DNA from: Cocos nucifera
Taxonomy: Eukaryota > Streptophyta > Magnoliopsida > Arecales > Arecaceae
DNA: 64,000 nt
Assembly (NCBI GenBank): GCA_006176705.1
Contig: QRFJ01004179.1
Location: 17,161-81,160 of the forward strand
Direction of reading: 5' to 3'
Made by a program: the position numbers and the translations under genes. Shown here in pieces: positions 32,766-45,134 of this stretch. Position 1 is the first letter of the stretch. Each line of letters opens with the position of its first letter. The notes beneath the pieces were generated by a model, which was not told the DNA's origin, made no database searches, and saw only the letters and a program-made list of their open reading frames with translations.

Positions 32766-33138
32766 GGACTTTGTTTATTTTTCTTTCTCTCTTCTCTTCT
32801 CTTTTTTTTTGTACAGGGTCTTGCAGACCTTTATAACTGATTCCAATTTTTAATAGAATGAAGTTTTCCTTAATTATCTCTTTGTCTTGCATGGATTTAT
32901 CATTTGTTATTTTCATCATTTTCTTCGTCTCATCCTTTATCAAAATAATCATTGGTAGGTGTTCTTCTTCTGTCAGAGGTCTTCATCTATGTCAGGATGA
33001 GGTTCTTCTCCTATTCTTGACATAGTTGGCTTTGTCCCCTCCCCCTATCAAGATGAGGTCTTCCCTATGTTCTTGATGAGATTGATTTTTCTTTATCTCT
33101 TTGTTAAGATGAGGTCTTCCTCCCATCTTAAGTGATCG

Positions 33139-33823
33139 GAGGTCTTCATTCGTGTCAGGACATGGTTAGTAGGGGCACCCAAAGGGCCATCACAGGGGCC
33201 TCTCTCCTCCTTCTATCTTAAGTAATCGAGGTCTTTATCTTACTCATGTTAGGATGAGGTTCTCCTCCTAATCCTAATAGGATAGTAGAGGTGCAAAAGG
33301 ATCGTTGAAAGGGCCTCTCCTCTCCTCCTATTTTACACGACCAGAGGTCTTTATTTTGCTCATGTTAGGATGAGGTTCTCCTTCTATTCCTAACTGGACA
33401 GTAGGGATACAAAAGAGCCGTTGAAAGGGCATCTTTCCTCCTCCTGTCTTATACGATCGGAGGTTTTCATTTCGCTCATGTTAGAATGAGATTTTTCTCC
33501 TATTTCTAATAGGACAGTAGGGACGCAAAAGGGCCATTGAAAGGGCCTCTCCCCTCCTCCTGTCTTATATGATCGGAGGTCTTCATTTTGCTCATGTTAG
33601 GATGAGGTTCTCCTCCTATTCCTAATAGAAAAATAGAGACGCAAAAGGGCCATTGAGAGGGCCTCTCCCCTCCTCCTGTCTTATACGACTAGAGGTCTTC
33701 ATTTTGCTCATATTAGGATGAGGTTCTCCTCCTGTTTCTAATAGGGCAGTAGGAGCATAAAAGGACTATTGAGAGGGCTTCTTTCCTCCTCCTATCTTAC
33801 ACGATCGGAGGTCTTCATTTTTG
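33139..33823. repeat. 116-bp tandem array in the Gypsy-2 spacer
   Basis: The marker GAGGT(C/T)TT occurs at 33228, 33344, 33460, 33576, 33692 and 33808, exactly 116 bases apart each time. Units read 'gaggtcttcattttgctcatgtt...' and contain GGGCC and CCTCCTCC blocks. An earlier shorter unit starts at 33139 (89 bases to the next), and looser relatives extend to about 32976. Non-coding, between the end of integrase and the antisense ORF. Confidence 0.92.
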
Positions 33824-33904
33824 TTCAAGAATAAAGTTTGGTTAAGCCATTTTCTGTCATTATACAGTTTTGCACCAAAGGATAGAGATATTGAAATAAG
33901 AAAA

Positions 33905-35210
33905 TTTTATTAAGGTAAGATTACTGATAATACATTCGCAAGTTCTCCGAATTTTAGGGTTGCAGAAGTGTTGCCCCTCCAAGCTCCTTCAAGTAATAAG
34001 TTTTGGGCTGGACGACCTTCGTAACTTCATACGGGCCTTCCCAATTTGGTGTGAACTTTTCTTGGTTTTGAGATTGTAATACCGCCGCACGTCGGAGTAC
34101 CAAGTCCCTCACTTTGAATACTTTGCCTCTGATCTTGCAGTTGTAGTGGTGGACTATTTTCTACTTGTAGGCTACCATCCAAACTTGAGCTTCTTTTCTT
34201 TTTTCTTCCAATAAGTCGAGATTAATCCTAAGATCCTATGAATTCTGCTACTCATTGAATGTCACAACTTGTGCTGACAAAAGTTTGAGCTCTATCAGGA
34301 TAACTACTATTCCAAAGGCCAAGATAAATGGAGTCTCTCTAGTTGGTAGCCTTTGGGTAGTTTGGTATGCCCAGAGTACATGATAGAGTTTGTTTATCCA
34401 AGTTTCTTTTGCTCTCTCAAGCCTTGCTTTGATACCTTGCAGCAGAATTCTATTGGTTACCTCGGTCTCGCCATTTGCCTGTGGATAGGCTACTGATGTA
34501 AAATTATAGAATATGTTCAGATCTTCATAGAACTCGATGAATTTCACTCTAGCAAACTGTTGTCCATTATTTATTATGAGAGTCTGAGGTAGACCGATCC
34601 TACAAATAATTGACTTTCAGATGAAGTCCTATAATTTGGCTTCATGATCTTTGCTAGAGGCTCAATCTTGATCCACTTTGTGAAGTAATCGATTGCTACT
34701 AGAAGAAATTTTCACTATCTGGATGCCATGGAAAAGGGCCTGAGTATGTCTATTCCCCATTGTGCAAACGACCATGGGGCACTAAAGGGGGCAAGCTTAA
34801 AAGTCGTCTATCTCTGAATATTAGCATTCCTTTGACATCGATCATATTTTTTGACATATTCTATTGAATCATGATACATTGTCGGCCAATAGTAGCCCTA
34901 CCGAAGTAGTCTATAAGATAAAGATCTGGTCCCTACATGATTTTTGTAGATTTTTTCATGCACCTCCTATAATACAAAATTAGCCTCAGAAGGCTGGAGA
35001 TATCTCAATAGTGGTAAAGAGTATGATCTTTTATACTGCTTATTTTCATATAAAATATATCGGAAGGTCTGATTTCTTAGTTTTTGATCTTCTTTTGGAT
35101 CGTAAGGAAGAGTTTCATCCTTAAGATAAGTAATTAATGGGTCGATCCAGCAGGATTCATGGTCGAACTGCATCATAGACCGTGACTCCTTCGAACTTGG
35201 GCATTTCAAA
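33905..35210 (-). pseudogene. pol: Gypsy-2 integrase, broken
   Basis: Minus strand. The zinc-binding N-terminal region is in 34800-35209 (with the LKDETLPYDPKEDQKLRNQTFRY linker at 34967-35209), followed by a core with stops (34550-34800). 34248-34547 then carries SVAYPQANGETEVTNRIL (Glu of the catalytic triad) and ETWINKLYHVLWAYQTT. The C-terminal part, with a KFTPNWEGPYEVTKVVQ segment (about 34010-34050), ends near 33905. Unlike Gypsy-1, the C-terminus is retained. Several in-frame stops. Confidence 0.78.
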
Positions 35211-35302
35211 ACTTCAAAGAAGACTTTTTTTGGTAATTCATTTGGTGCAAGTGTAGCTAGCTTAGAGAGAAGGTTGGCTATGGTATTTTCTACTCTTGGA
35301 AT

Positions 35303-35740
35303 CTATTTAACGTTAAAACTGTCGAAGGCTGGAGTCAAGTTCTTTACTTTCTTGAGATATTTTATCATACCTTCCTTCCGAGCTTCATAATTACCACTAA
35401 CTTGTCCGACCACTAATTGGAAATCACTATAAGCTTGGAGTTGATCCACTTTCAGCTCTTTGGCTATCCTTAACCCTATAATCAAAGCTTCATATTTGGT
35501 CTCATTGTTTGTTATGGGGAATTCGAAGTACAGTACATATTTGGCAATGACTCCTTCGGGGTTTACCAAGATCAATCTAGTGCCTGTGCCCGAAGCACTA
35601 GATGAGCCATCCATATATAGAGCCCCAGAAGCCTTCAGAAAGGTCGACACTTTCTGTAGGAGAGCTCGGCTGTAACCATGGGATGCTGATTTCATTCTGT
35701 TCAAGTTCGATCTCATCCGGGATGGTACAAAAAAAAAGAA
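35303..35740 (-). pseudogene. pol: Gypsy-2 RNase H (archaeal-type), N-terminus lost to A3
   Basis: The minus strand reads ALYMDGSSSASGTGTRLILV (first Asp), NNETKYEALIIGLRIAKEL (Glu) and QAYSDFQLVVGQV (Asp), then KYLKKVKNLTPAFDSF. These are the catalytic residues of the archaeal-type RNase H of Tat elements, and this piece is itself open. Upstream (above about 35740) it passes into Copia-A RNase H sequence instead of Gypsy-2 RT. The continuous open frame 35303-35827 is thus a chimera; the upstream portion of the Gypsy sequence (about 35650-35730) appears to be read out of frame. Confidence 0.75.
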
Positions 35741-37450
35741 GATTGGATTACTGGTGAGGCCTCGACTCCTTAGCAAGGCTATGGTGACATTGTTGTCGCT
35801 AGTATAGAGGAATGGCATCTGATGCATTACTCTTTTCTGCAGCCAAACTAACTTGTACCAGAATGCTTCTTCGGCCTCGATGCAGCGATATACTACTCTT
35901 CTTATGGTGGAATCGCTATCATGATTTGCTTGGAACTATTCAATGCTGACAGCAACCACTATTGCATACAAACATACTCCCAGATTGTCCGACTTTCGAT
36001 CATCTACAATCGGACATATAAATCCGAGTCTATGATTTTCCCTAGTACCTTGGAAGTTTTTCATTACCAAAAGACCAGACAACAATCTTAGTTCTCTCAA
36101 GTACTAAGGATACATTCTTCAGCCAGAAGTTCCAGTGTATCTTCACCTAAGATTTGTACTGATATTCTCTGCTTGTGTGACATGTACCTCACGAGCATGG
36201 GCTTATATTAGGTCGTCGTGACTACTACCATGGCATACATGAGGCTCTCTATTGGCAGAAACATAGGTGATGTGCTTGCTCATTGCGTTCTTATTTCCCA
36301 GGTGTGCTAGGGCAACATCTTCTGAAAGGATGAATACATGTCTGACAGGGTATTAATACCTCCTCCTTAGAGTTCTTTCATAGCTTAACAACCTCTTTAG
36401 TACTTCACTCTTTATGTTACATCTTCCTGTAAAGTCCTCGTCATTCGTTGCTCTTATTTCGGTCTATCGCCGCTATAGACCTTAATTCCTACCCAGAATA
36501 AAGGATGCTTCACTTAGGTCTTTTCACCTAGAGAATTCTTGGACACACCATAATTTGACTGTTGTTCATCATGGAATATCATCCCAATAAGGAGTGATGT
36601 CATCTCACCGGCAGTACAATAACGAGGAAGACAACAAGCGCTCTCCAGTCTTTTTGAGCATGACATGATTTTTCTTCATTTTTGATGAAAACCAAACAGT
36701 TTTGATTACTATCATTTGAACATGGAAGTGTTCTAGCTCTGAGATGCTTGCTTTATGTCCATAATGGCCTTCTTGCAGCTTGTCCAATCTTGTGAATCAG
36801 TATCTACTGGAATGTGAAACCGTAGCGGGCGTGTTCCATAGTAGATACTTCTCCTCAAGTATATCCTCGTTCAAGATGGCCAATTTCAGGTCCATTTGCC
36901 ATATTTTTCATAGTCGAAATAGGCTGCAATGGCAAGCAATGTGTGGATGGATTTTAGCATAGCCATCGGAGAAAAGATATCCTTGATAGTCAATTGCCCT
37001 TTCGCATTGGAACTATAACCTCTTTGTGCACTTAGTCTATAGCCTTGAATTTCGTCTACACATTCCCTATCTGCAGCCAAGTGTTTTCTCTTTGAAGAAT
37101 CTTATTTTATCACCAAATGGTACTGATATGCCTTCTGGTTGGATCACCAATGGGTCTGCAGACTTAGTTTGAGTGCATTGAGCTTCAATTTCTGAACTGC
37201 ACTTACTTTTTAGCCATGTTCTCAGAGTAGGATTTTATCGTGTTTTTTTCTTTTGCCTTTCGATTGTTAGTGTTTTTTGTCTGTTTCGGTTTGGGTATCA
37301 ATCGTATCAGAAGCATTATTACCTTACGACGGAATTATTTTCTCTACTTCCTCTATAAATAAATACATAAGTATCTTTCAGGGAGGATGGAAAACTCTTT
37401 CTGATCTACGAGTGGGAGGAGGCAGTGTTCTTATTGGGCTCAACTGATTT
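35741..37450 (-). pseudogene. pol: A3 RT and RNase H remnant
   Basis: Aligns, inverted, with A2 18287-19700. RNase H words are at 35755-35900, the FSPMAMLKSIHTLLAIAAYFDYE block is in 36886-37080, and the start of the RT region is near 37420. It is full of extra bases and short insertions relative to both A2 and A5, leaving no long frame. Confidence 0.75.
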
Positions 37451-38940
37451 GGTTCCTTTTGGTCCTTAGCTTTGTTGTACTTAATGAGACTTTGCTCAAT
37501 CAAGCCCTTCAATCTACTTTCCAATGCTTACTATCTTGAATAACCTATTTTTCAAGAAAGATGGCATGTAGACTCCATAATCACATTGTGGTCTTCTGAA
37601 TGTTAGAAATAGTATCCTATATACTCTTTAGGATATCCTATGAAATCAAGCTTGAAGATCTAAAACTCTAACTTGTCTCGCTTGTTTGTTTTTGACATAT
37701 TTCAGCCTGGATATCCTGCGATAATTCTCTGAGGATGACTCATGACTTTGAATTTCTACCGTGCCATATCTCATAGGTGTGGTAGGAAAAACGGTCTTAA
37801 GAGGAAACCCTATTCGATAGATTAAATTGAAGTTTACAATTAAATATCCCCAAAAAAAATCAAAAAGGTCTGTTGAAGCTCACAATGAGTCGGACCATAT
37901 CCAATTTTAGTCTTCGTATTCTTGCTGGTTCTAGAATATTCCCGGTGAGTTTTGGGTGTTTTCTCTGGTTGGAGTCCAGTGAGGCTTTATGCCATTTATT
38001 CCTTTGCAGTTATATTTAGAAATTCCTGGCTAGGCTAATTACCTCCTCGTTCTGATTGAAGAACTTTAATGGGTTTATCATTTGTTTTTCTACTCTCATT
38101 ATGAACTTGAACTTTTACAAAAGCTTTCTAACTTATGTCTCATTCAAGATTACACATCTCATAACCTAGACATAATTTGTGGTAAGGTAATGAGAGTAGA
38201 CAAGATTGCCTCTAGTCGTGACCATCATATGGCCGCACCATCCATTATGTACTAGTGGTCAAAGGAAGATTCTATGGCCTCTCCTCATGTTCCTTCTCAT
38301 ATATTAGGGAGTTTTTTGTCATTTTTGCCTTTGTAAGGACAAGATTACAATGTTTGGATATGGATCGAGGATATCAATTGGACTCGCAATAGTCTATTTT
38401 TTTATTTGTTTAATCCTGATTTTTGCTATTATGACCTTAATCTTAATGTTGCCATAGATTATCTTCATTTTGACTTATCCTAGGTTGGTTTTTGGCATTC
38501 ACATTTTTGCTCGATAGTTAAATAGGTACATCAATAGTCAGTGTTATGAGATATTGATATTATGAAGGAAACCATTTACCATTTTTGTTTCTTTCATAAA
38601 GAATGTTACAATGGTCATAAGAAGGTAATCAACATAGCCTTCTTATGTTGTCTATAGTATTTTGAATTCTAGAAATCAAATCTCTGAGTTGCATAGCACT
38701 AATAAAGTTTTTTCAAACTAAGGTCTAATACCGAGATGGTAATCTGAGGAGGGTTGTTCCTCTATGGCTATTGTAGCACTCTTGTCGCATTCCGATGCTA
38801 AGGATCATGTCTCATCCTCTCAGACTCTTCCTGCTACTCGTTTTTTTACTCATAGATCCTGAATGAAGTGCTTAAGATGATATCCCATAGATTACCAGCG
38901 TCTAAGTCACCCTAATTGTGATGTAGATAGAAACCGTAAG
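37451..38940 (-). pseudogene. pol: A3 protease and integrase remnant
   Basis: Positionally and by short matching words (for example the inverted 'gtgccatatctcat' near 37760 and 'tcgatag' near 37815) it corresponds to A2 16880-18280. No domain can be translated over more than a few dozen residues. Indel-rich like the neighbouring RT part. Confidence 0.6.
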
Positions 38941-39845
38941 ATTAGACTCATTATATAGGTATCTATATCTCTTATTAAGGCTTCTTTTGTTCTTCAGGGT
39001 GGTCCAATAAGTAGGTGAGTCTTCGTCTTCCTATGTTGCGTCTGTTGTTGCATTAATTGATACATACTTTTTCTTTGGCGGAGTCGCGTTCCTGTTATCT
39101 TCGGTCTGCTTCTTCTTCTTTTGCTCCTTCCACTTCTTGCTTTTCTCTACATGTCTTTCCTTTTTCTTTCTCATTAAGACTTTTTCTTTCTGGAAGAAGC
39201 GGTCCATAGCAAGAACTGAGCCTTTTGAGCTCTTTCATAGAAAGCTCAACGTCCTATGCATATTCACTTTAATTTCTCAAATTATATTTGAAGTTTTATG
39301 CATTGTTAATTCTATGATGATTTGCCCATTGTGCATCAGTAAGGTTTATATGTAAAAATATTGTTCTGCAGATCCAAGTCTAACTTTAGTTCCGGTGACT
39401 CTCAAGCTCTTTCATGTCTTGATCAATCATCAGATAGTGATTCTTGGGACTGGAACTGACCATCATGCATCTTAGCCTTAAAAAGTCATTTCGTGATTGA
39501 TATCTTGTGTGTGCGACTCTGTGTTCATAAATATCTCATGTAGGTGAGCCAACATTTGGCGAGCAGTCCGATATCTTTCATGTTGGCGTAGGAGCTCATC
39601 AGACATCGGAGCCCAACATGTAATATCTGGCTTTATTATCTTCGTCTATTCATTTTTCTAGAGGCGCTCTCTGTTCAGTGGATGGACGAGCTGGTAAGGT
39701 AGGATGGTCCTGGTCCAATACATGGTTAACTTTTTCTAGTCAACGCCAAAATAATTTTGTAGTTCTAGCCAATCTTTTATATTGGATCGCGGTCAGTCTA
39801 TGTGTGTCCAGGATACGTGCCAATGGTAAGTTAGAGATATTTTCC
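38941..39845 (-). pseudogene. gag: A3 gag remnant
   Basis: Corresponds to A2 gag. The Lys-rich linker is near 39060-39190. The N-terminal region is near 39690-39840, where the inverted words for the PPTLPARPSTEQ and LARILDTHR segments are clear. The start codon position reads ATA instead of ATG (about 39842). Not translatable. Confidence 0.7.
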
Positions 39846-41754
39846 CTGTAGAGAGATTCAAAGATTTTAGTTAGAGTACTTTTGAGTTGCGACTATCCAA
39901 TTTTATTTAGAAATTTTATTTTTTTTAAATAAATTAACTCCTACTATTTTTCTCGGATCCCTATCTGCTCTCTGTAGAGATGCAAAAATATCCATCATTA
40001 ATGATTTAGCTGTGGTGGTGCGTGTTCTCACCAACTGACTTCATACACCTTCACCTAATAGTTATTGGTGATGGGTTAGCATATGAGTTAACAACTCTTG
40101 TTCAATGATTCTTAATCCATGGTGCACCGCAAACTTGGTCTCTAATTATGAATTCTCACCGTATCTAAAATATTGATCCACTCCTTAGTTAAGTTCAGAC
40201 CTTTATCATACCACAACTGGATCTAATTGAGTCTCTCACGTATCGAAATATTGAGCCCAACTCATCCTCCAGCCCATAGCATCCAATGCCTAATAGACAT
40301 GGTTGCATCTTTTCGTGCAATCTGATGCACTGTATTCCAGCCGATGAACAATCAACCTCCATGGCGAAAGGGTCGCATATCTAACAATGGGGAGAGACCT
40401 TCAGACATTAATCCTTTTTTTAGGGAGAATTTGATTCAGTGTCATTAAACTAGACTTGTCATAGTCATTTAACAATTATGACTAACCTAGTGGCAATGGG
40501 TTATGTCTTGTTGTATTTTATTGACCACCTCAGATTAGAACTATGTCAATAGATATGGCTAGGTAAGTGACGATTCGTTGGAAGGAATATGCATTGACTC
40601 ATACAAGAATGCATTCAGGTCGAGTAGCTTCCAATTAAAAACCAGTCGGCCCGTATGTGCCAACTTACCTTAGACACTAAATTGTTGAGTGTCACGAACC
40701 AATTGGGTTAGCCTACATTATAGACTCTAACCTCTGAGCTAATTAGGTCTTCTTGATCGTGACTCGATCTTGATCCAGACTTAATCCTATTGCTGGTCAA
40801 TTTAGCATGTGTTGCCATCTAACCAACTCTTGATTCGTTTGCAATCCGCTTAGATCTAATTGAGCTACCCAAGCCGAACCCAGTTTATTATGATATGTCT
40901 TAGATCTAAAATTCTTAGTTTTAGATATAATTAATATTTTATAATCTTAATTTTTAATTAAGTTAGGGTCATAAACAAATATGCACAATAAATCCTAAGG
41001 TTTCAAGATTTATGGTTTTGCAGAAAGTAAGTTTTGGATTTCGGATTAAGGACGAACATGCCAGCACCCTACATGTATAAGAATGCTCCATCAGATGAAA
41101 GAGAGGGCTTTAATCTTCTTCATTCTTATGACCGGACGGCTAAGAGGAATGCTTAATCAGGAACATGCAATACTACAAAACAGTTTTAGATTCTATTATA
41201 TATATCTCATATATATAGAATTAAGTCTAATCATGGCATATTTTGCATACATCTCATGTATCGAATCATGCATGTTTTTATATCTAAATTAATCTTATAT
41301 AATCTAAAAAATTAAATTTAAATTAATCTAAAATCCAAGNNNNNNNNNNNNNNNNNNNNNNNNNAAATAAATTCTAATCTAGACAATTATGTAGAACTAT
41401 TCTACAACTAGTCTAGTCATGCATCTATCATATCTCATATGATATTTAAAATTAAATAATTTTTTATTTGCTGTTTATCAGATATTATTATAACACTTAT
41501 AATATCAGAAAATAGTAAATAAGAAGATCTAAAATATGATTTAATCAAATTAAATCAAAGACATGCAAAACTATTCTATAGAACTATTCTATTCTAGAAC
41601 TAGTCATGCATATCTTCATGTTCTTAGATCCAAATTATTTAATTTTAATTTTTCTGATTTCAGATCTGATCACATCTCATGTGACATCTAAAATCACTTT
41701 ATTTTTTAATTAAAATAAAATTAAAAATCAGATCTAAACAACTTTTAGAACCAT
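39846..41754 (-). other. A3 leader
   Basis: Matches the A2 leader (14203-16059) inverted, including both copies of the AATATT...GATACGGTGAG word (about 40145-40170 and 40235-40255, mutated). It contains the 25-N gap. No gene seen. Confidence 0.75.
41340..41364. other. Assembly gap, 25 N
   Basis: Twenty-five N. The uniform small size suggests a placeholder of unknown true length set by scaffolding or gap-filling software rather than a measured gap. Confidence 0.98.
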
Positions 41755-41769
41755 GGCTCTGATACCAGT
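41755..41769 (-). other. Primer binding site of A3
   Basis: The minus strand reads ACTGGTATCAGAGCC next to the LTR end at 41770. Same initiator-Met site as A2. Confidence 0.9.
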
Positions 41770-44052
41770 TGAAGGGAAATCCTGATTTTCCCGGATCCAG
41801 TTCGTTCAGATCTGATTAGATCAAGAGATATATTTCAAAATTTTTCTCTTGATCTAATCAGATCTTAGATATGTTTCAGATCTGATTCTTATTATTTTAA
41901 TAAATAAAATAAAATCAAGATAAATTAAATCAAATTTAATTTACCTGATTTGGGTAATCCTATTACCCGATGATGATCCTGATTGCAGCGGAAGGTTCTG
42001 GATCTAGCCACAGCAAGCGCCTGGCCTCTACCGGTATCCACTCAGGCTGGATCTGGAGATCCTCTTCTTCTCTATCATGTCTCCAAAAATCAGATCTGGA
42101 TCTGATCTGGAGGATCTTCAAAACTCCTTTTGAAGATCAGCAGTTGTCCTTTGCAGCAGCGCAGCCTTCTTAGCTTTTCAGTCGCCTTTCTCTCATCTGG
42201 ATTGCACCAACCAAGGTCCAAAATACTTTTGGATGTGGAGAGGAGAGGGAGAAGGTGGGTTTGGCATGGAGGAAGAGGGGAGAGGCAGTCTTGGGGCGTG
42301 GGATTTCAATTTTCCAATCATAATTTGAGTTGGGTGTAGGGTCTTATTTATAGACCGTCTGTGATCCAACTCCTCTTCTTCCCAACTAATCACAACTCTT
42401 TATAAAATTAGATCTAAATTTGATTGGCGGGAATAGAATCTCCTGGATTCCTCCTTAGAGGGTGCCTAAGACCAGTCAAAGTTGGTTCTTAGGAGAACTC
42501 TAATTGGAATCCAAAAAGGAGATGGAGTCCCTGTCCAACAAGGGACTCCTGGGTGCCTCCAACTTGGGCACACGCCAAGGGTGGCGTGCGCCCTCCTCCT
42601 TGCCAGGTTCTGGCAGGGGGACAAGGCCCCCACCAGCTCTCCAATAGGTGCATGACACGTGGATCAAAAGTCAAAGTATCAATGGTCAACATTTGACCAG
42701 TCAAAGGTCAACTTTTGACCAAAGTCAAAGGACGAGAAATGGCAGGTGATCAAAAATGGTAGGTAATATCTTACAAAATAAGACAACCTTTTCTGACTTG
42801 GACAAGCTCCAGTCAGACAAAGTGAAGGCCTCTGATCGAGCACAAACTCCTTTGGCTCAGTCAGGACAACTATTTATGATAGTAAAAGAAGAACGTTAGG
42901 TTCAATCGAGTGCTAGCACGATTTTCTTGAACCTAATTGAATCTCATTTAGATCAATTGAACTGGATCAGTTCAATTGATGATCACCAGATTCAAACCCT
43001 TGTTTGTGTGACCCAATTAGATTTAGTTCTGTATGGTAATGGGATATGTCATGATCTCTATCATCGACATCATCGAAACTCCTTTCGATGGATCAGAACT
43101 CTTCTGATTCGAACAGCTAGAATGATCGATCATCTAAATCATTCTAATTGCTCCCAAAATCCACCAATGACACCTAGTAGTATATGGTGGCAACCCATTA
43201 GAGCTGAATGCGAACCTCTTGGTACAGCTACCTATGTGATTAAGTTCTTCTATCTTGAGCCTCGATCAGATTAGGGTTAAGGTGAACTCGTCAAACCCTA
43301 GTCTCTGTCATATGATGTAATCATTCGATTCAAGTCCAATGTGAAAACTTAAATAGAAACTCTTTCTATTATTTCACTTCTGCCATGGCCATGGACTTCT
43401 GGACTTGATTCTCATGATCATCATAGGGCTGCTCCTCTACCACCGAGGTAGATAGATTCCATCTTGATGCTATCCAGTTCCTACAATGAACATGCTATAG
43501 CCAACATACACCTCAGGGTTCCGTATGGCTAGGAGATCGAGTAATGGTGTAGTCAAACTATAACACCCTCAAGGATGAACTACCGATGCATCTCAGGTCA
43601 AAGAACCAGACACACTACTGCAGCATCGAGTCAGTCATTGACGAGAAGGTAGACTCCCTAATGACTACTCGAGATGGTCACGCTCAGTGCCCTCGTTCTC
43701 TAACGAGTACCTGTATCTCGCTTTGGTGTCTCCACACCATAGACTCAAGACTCATCTACTAAAGAGAAGTGATTGTATACCAACCTTCCAGATCAATCAC
43801 CATCCTCATGATGATCCTATGGTCGGTAGCATTTTATGAGTTAATAATGATTATTCATGTCTTAAATTTTTAACTCTTGAAAATATAAATTATCATTACC
43901 ATTAACTCAAAGGATGTATCACAGACACTAAATACACATATGTGATAGAAAATAATTCATTTTATTGATTTTAGTCAAGATTATAATTTTGCCCCTGGAA
44001 GTGTATTACAAGTGTCAACCAATTCTGGCTTCTAGGGCACATATATCTAACA
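41770..44052 (-). repeat. 5' LTR of Copia-A copy A3
   Basis: 2283 bp, TG/CA-bounded. Intermediate in divergence between A1 and the young copies. Its W-box cluster at 42670-42728 has seven TTGAC cores. Right flank candidate target bases GCTGG (44053-44057); the left partner is lost. Confidence 0.92.
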
Positions 44053-44640
44053 GCTGGTAGATCGCTCCTACATTTTTGAGTCCAAAAGGCATAATCCTGT
44101 AACAATAAAGACCATGGTTAGTAATAAAAATAGTTTTCTCCTCATCTTTCGAAGCCATCCGGATTTGGTTATAGCTAGAGATGGCATCCATGAAGGTGAG
44201 AAGTTCATGTCCCGAAGTTGCATCCACCAGCTGGTCAATTCTGGATAGAGGATAGCTATCTTTTAGGCAGATCTTTTTCAACTTTTTAAAGTCTATGCAC
44301 ATTCTTCATTTTTTGTTTGCCTTCTTAACAAGAACTACATTAGAGACCCATTTTGGATAGAAGACTTTTCGAATGAATCCGATCTTGAGGAGCTTATCAA
44401 CTTCTTCTATAGTTATCTTCTATCTCTTTGGGATATGGCTGTGCATCTTTTCTTTCATTGATTGATATTCCATAACTTTGGCATCAATTTCGAGCATGTT
44501 CATGGGGCTTAAGCAAAAATATTTGCATTCTTCCATGAAAATTCAATGAGTTGCTCTCACACCCCTTCTCCTAGATTGGAGTCGATCTACATTGTGTGCT
44601 CTTTATTTTCATCATTCAAAGAAACTGAGATAAGATCCTC
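44053..44640 (-). pseudogene. pol: Gypsy-2 RT, N-terminal part up to the A3 insertion
   Basis: Minus strand. Readable blocks: MCIDFKKLKKICLKDSYPLSRID (44230-44302), LLTFMDAISSYNQIRM (catalytic Asp, about 44165-44215) and IMPFGLKNVGAIYQLL, where A3 begins. The YVDD box and everything after are missing in this window. Stops lie upstream at 44303-44400. Confidence 0.8.
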
Positions 44641-44649
44641 CATGGGTTC

Positions 44650-45134
44650 TCTCCGTTCTTCTATAAGGTCATCCCGGACGTCCAGCCTGTCAATCGGATA
44701 AGGGTCTGATTGTTCTTCCCTTTACAAGGCAATCAAATAGCAATATCTTGCTAGAGCTTGGTCTCTTCTGACTTCTCCGATCCCGTAGTTTATTGAAAAC
44801 TTTATCTTCAAATAGTAGATTGACACTACTGTCTGAAGTACATTTAGATTAGATTGGCCAAGAATTGCATTATAAGCAGATGAAGTTTTTACCACTAGAA
44901 AATCCACTTGTGCCCTGGATTATCTTGGATATCCTCCTGCAGCCACAGTTAAAGTTATTACCCCTTCAACTGGCACTGCATCACCAGTGAAGCTAACCAA
45001 TGAAGAACTCATTGGTCCGAGCCGATTATTAAGTATAGATATTTTAGAGAAAGCATCATAAAATAAGACATCGATCAAACTTCCATTATCGATAAGAATG
45101 CGGCGTACATGATAGTCTGCAATATTTAAAGTTG
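44650..45134 (-). pseudogene. pol: Gypsy-2 protease, broken
   Basis: The minus strand has RRILIDNGSLIDVLFY (about 45065-45115), a retropepsin D-x-G active site. This is followed by the GPMSSSLVSFTGDAVPVEG region and, at 44722-44907, MDFLVVKTSSAYNAILGQSNLN, the conserved end of Tat proteases. A stop near 44905-44930 splits it. Confidence 0.72.

Larger units (their letters stand above)
35741..44052 (-). mobile_element. Copia-A copy A3, 3'-truncated, with assembly gap
   Basis: Minus-strand Copia-A inserted in the Gypsy-2 RT. The 5' LTR (41770-44052), primer site, leader (about 39845-41754), gag, protease-integrase, RT and part of RNase H follow in order. The copy stops at about 35725-35750 inside RNase H, with no polypurine tract and no 3' LTR, and Gypsy-2 RNase H follows directly. 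The Gypsy-2 RT C-terminal part is also missing, so one deletion (or misjoin) removed both. The coding part differs from A2/A5 largely by small insertions. Confidence 0.85.

Noticed and set aside
33139..33823. Possible CRISPR-like array (regularly spaced repeats)
   Set aside because: Units are contiguous 116-bp tandem repeats without unique spacers, inside a plant retroelement.
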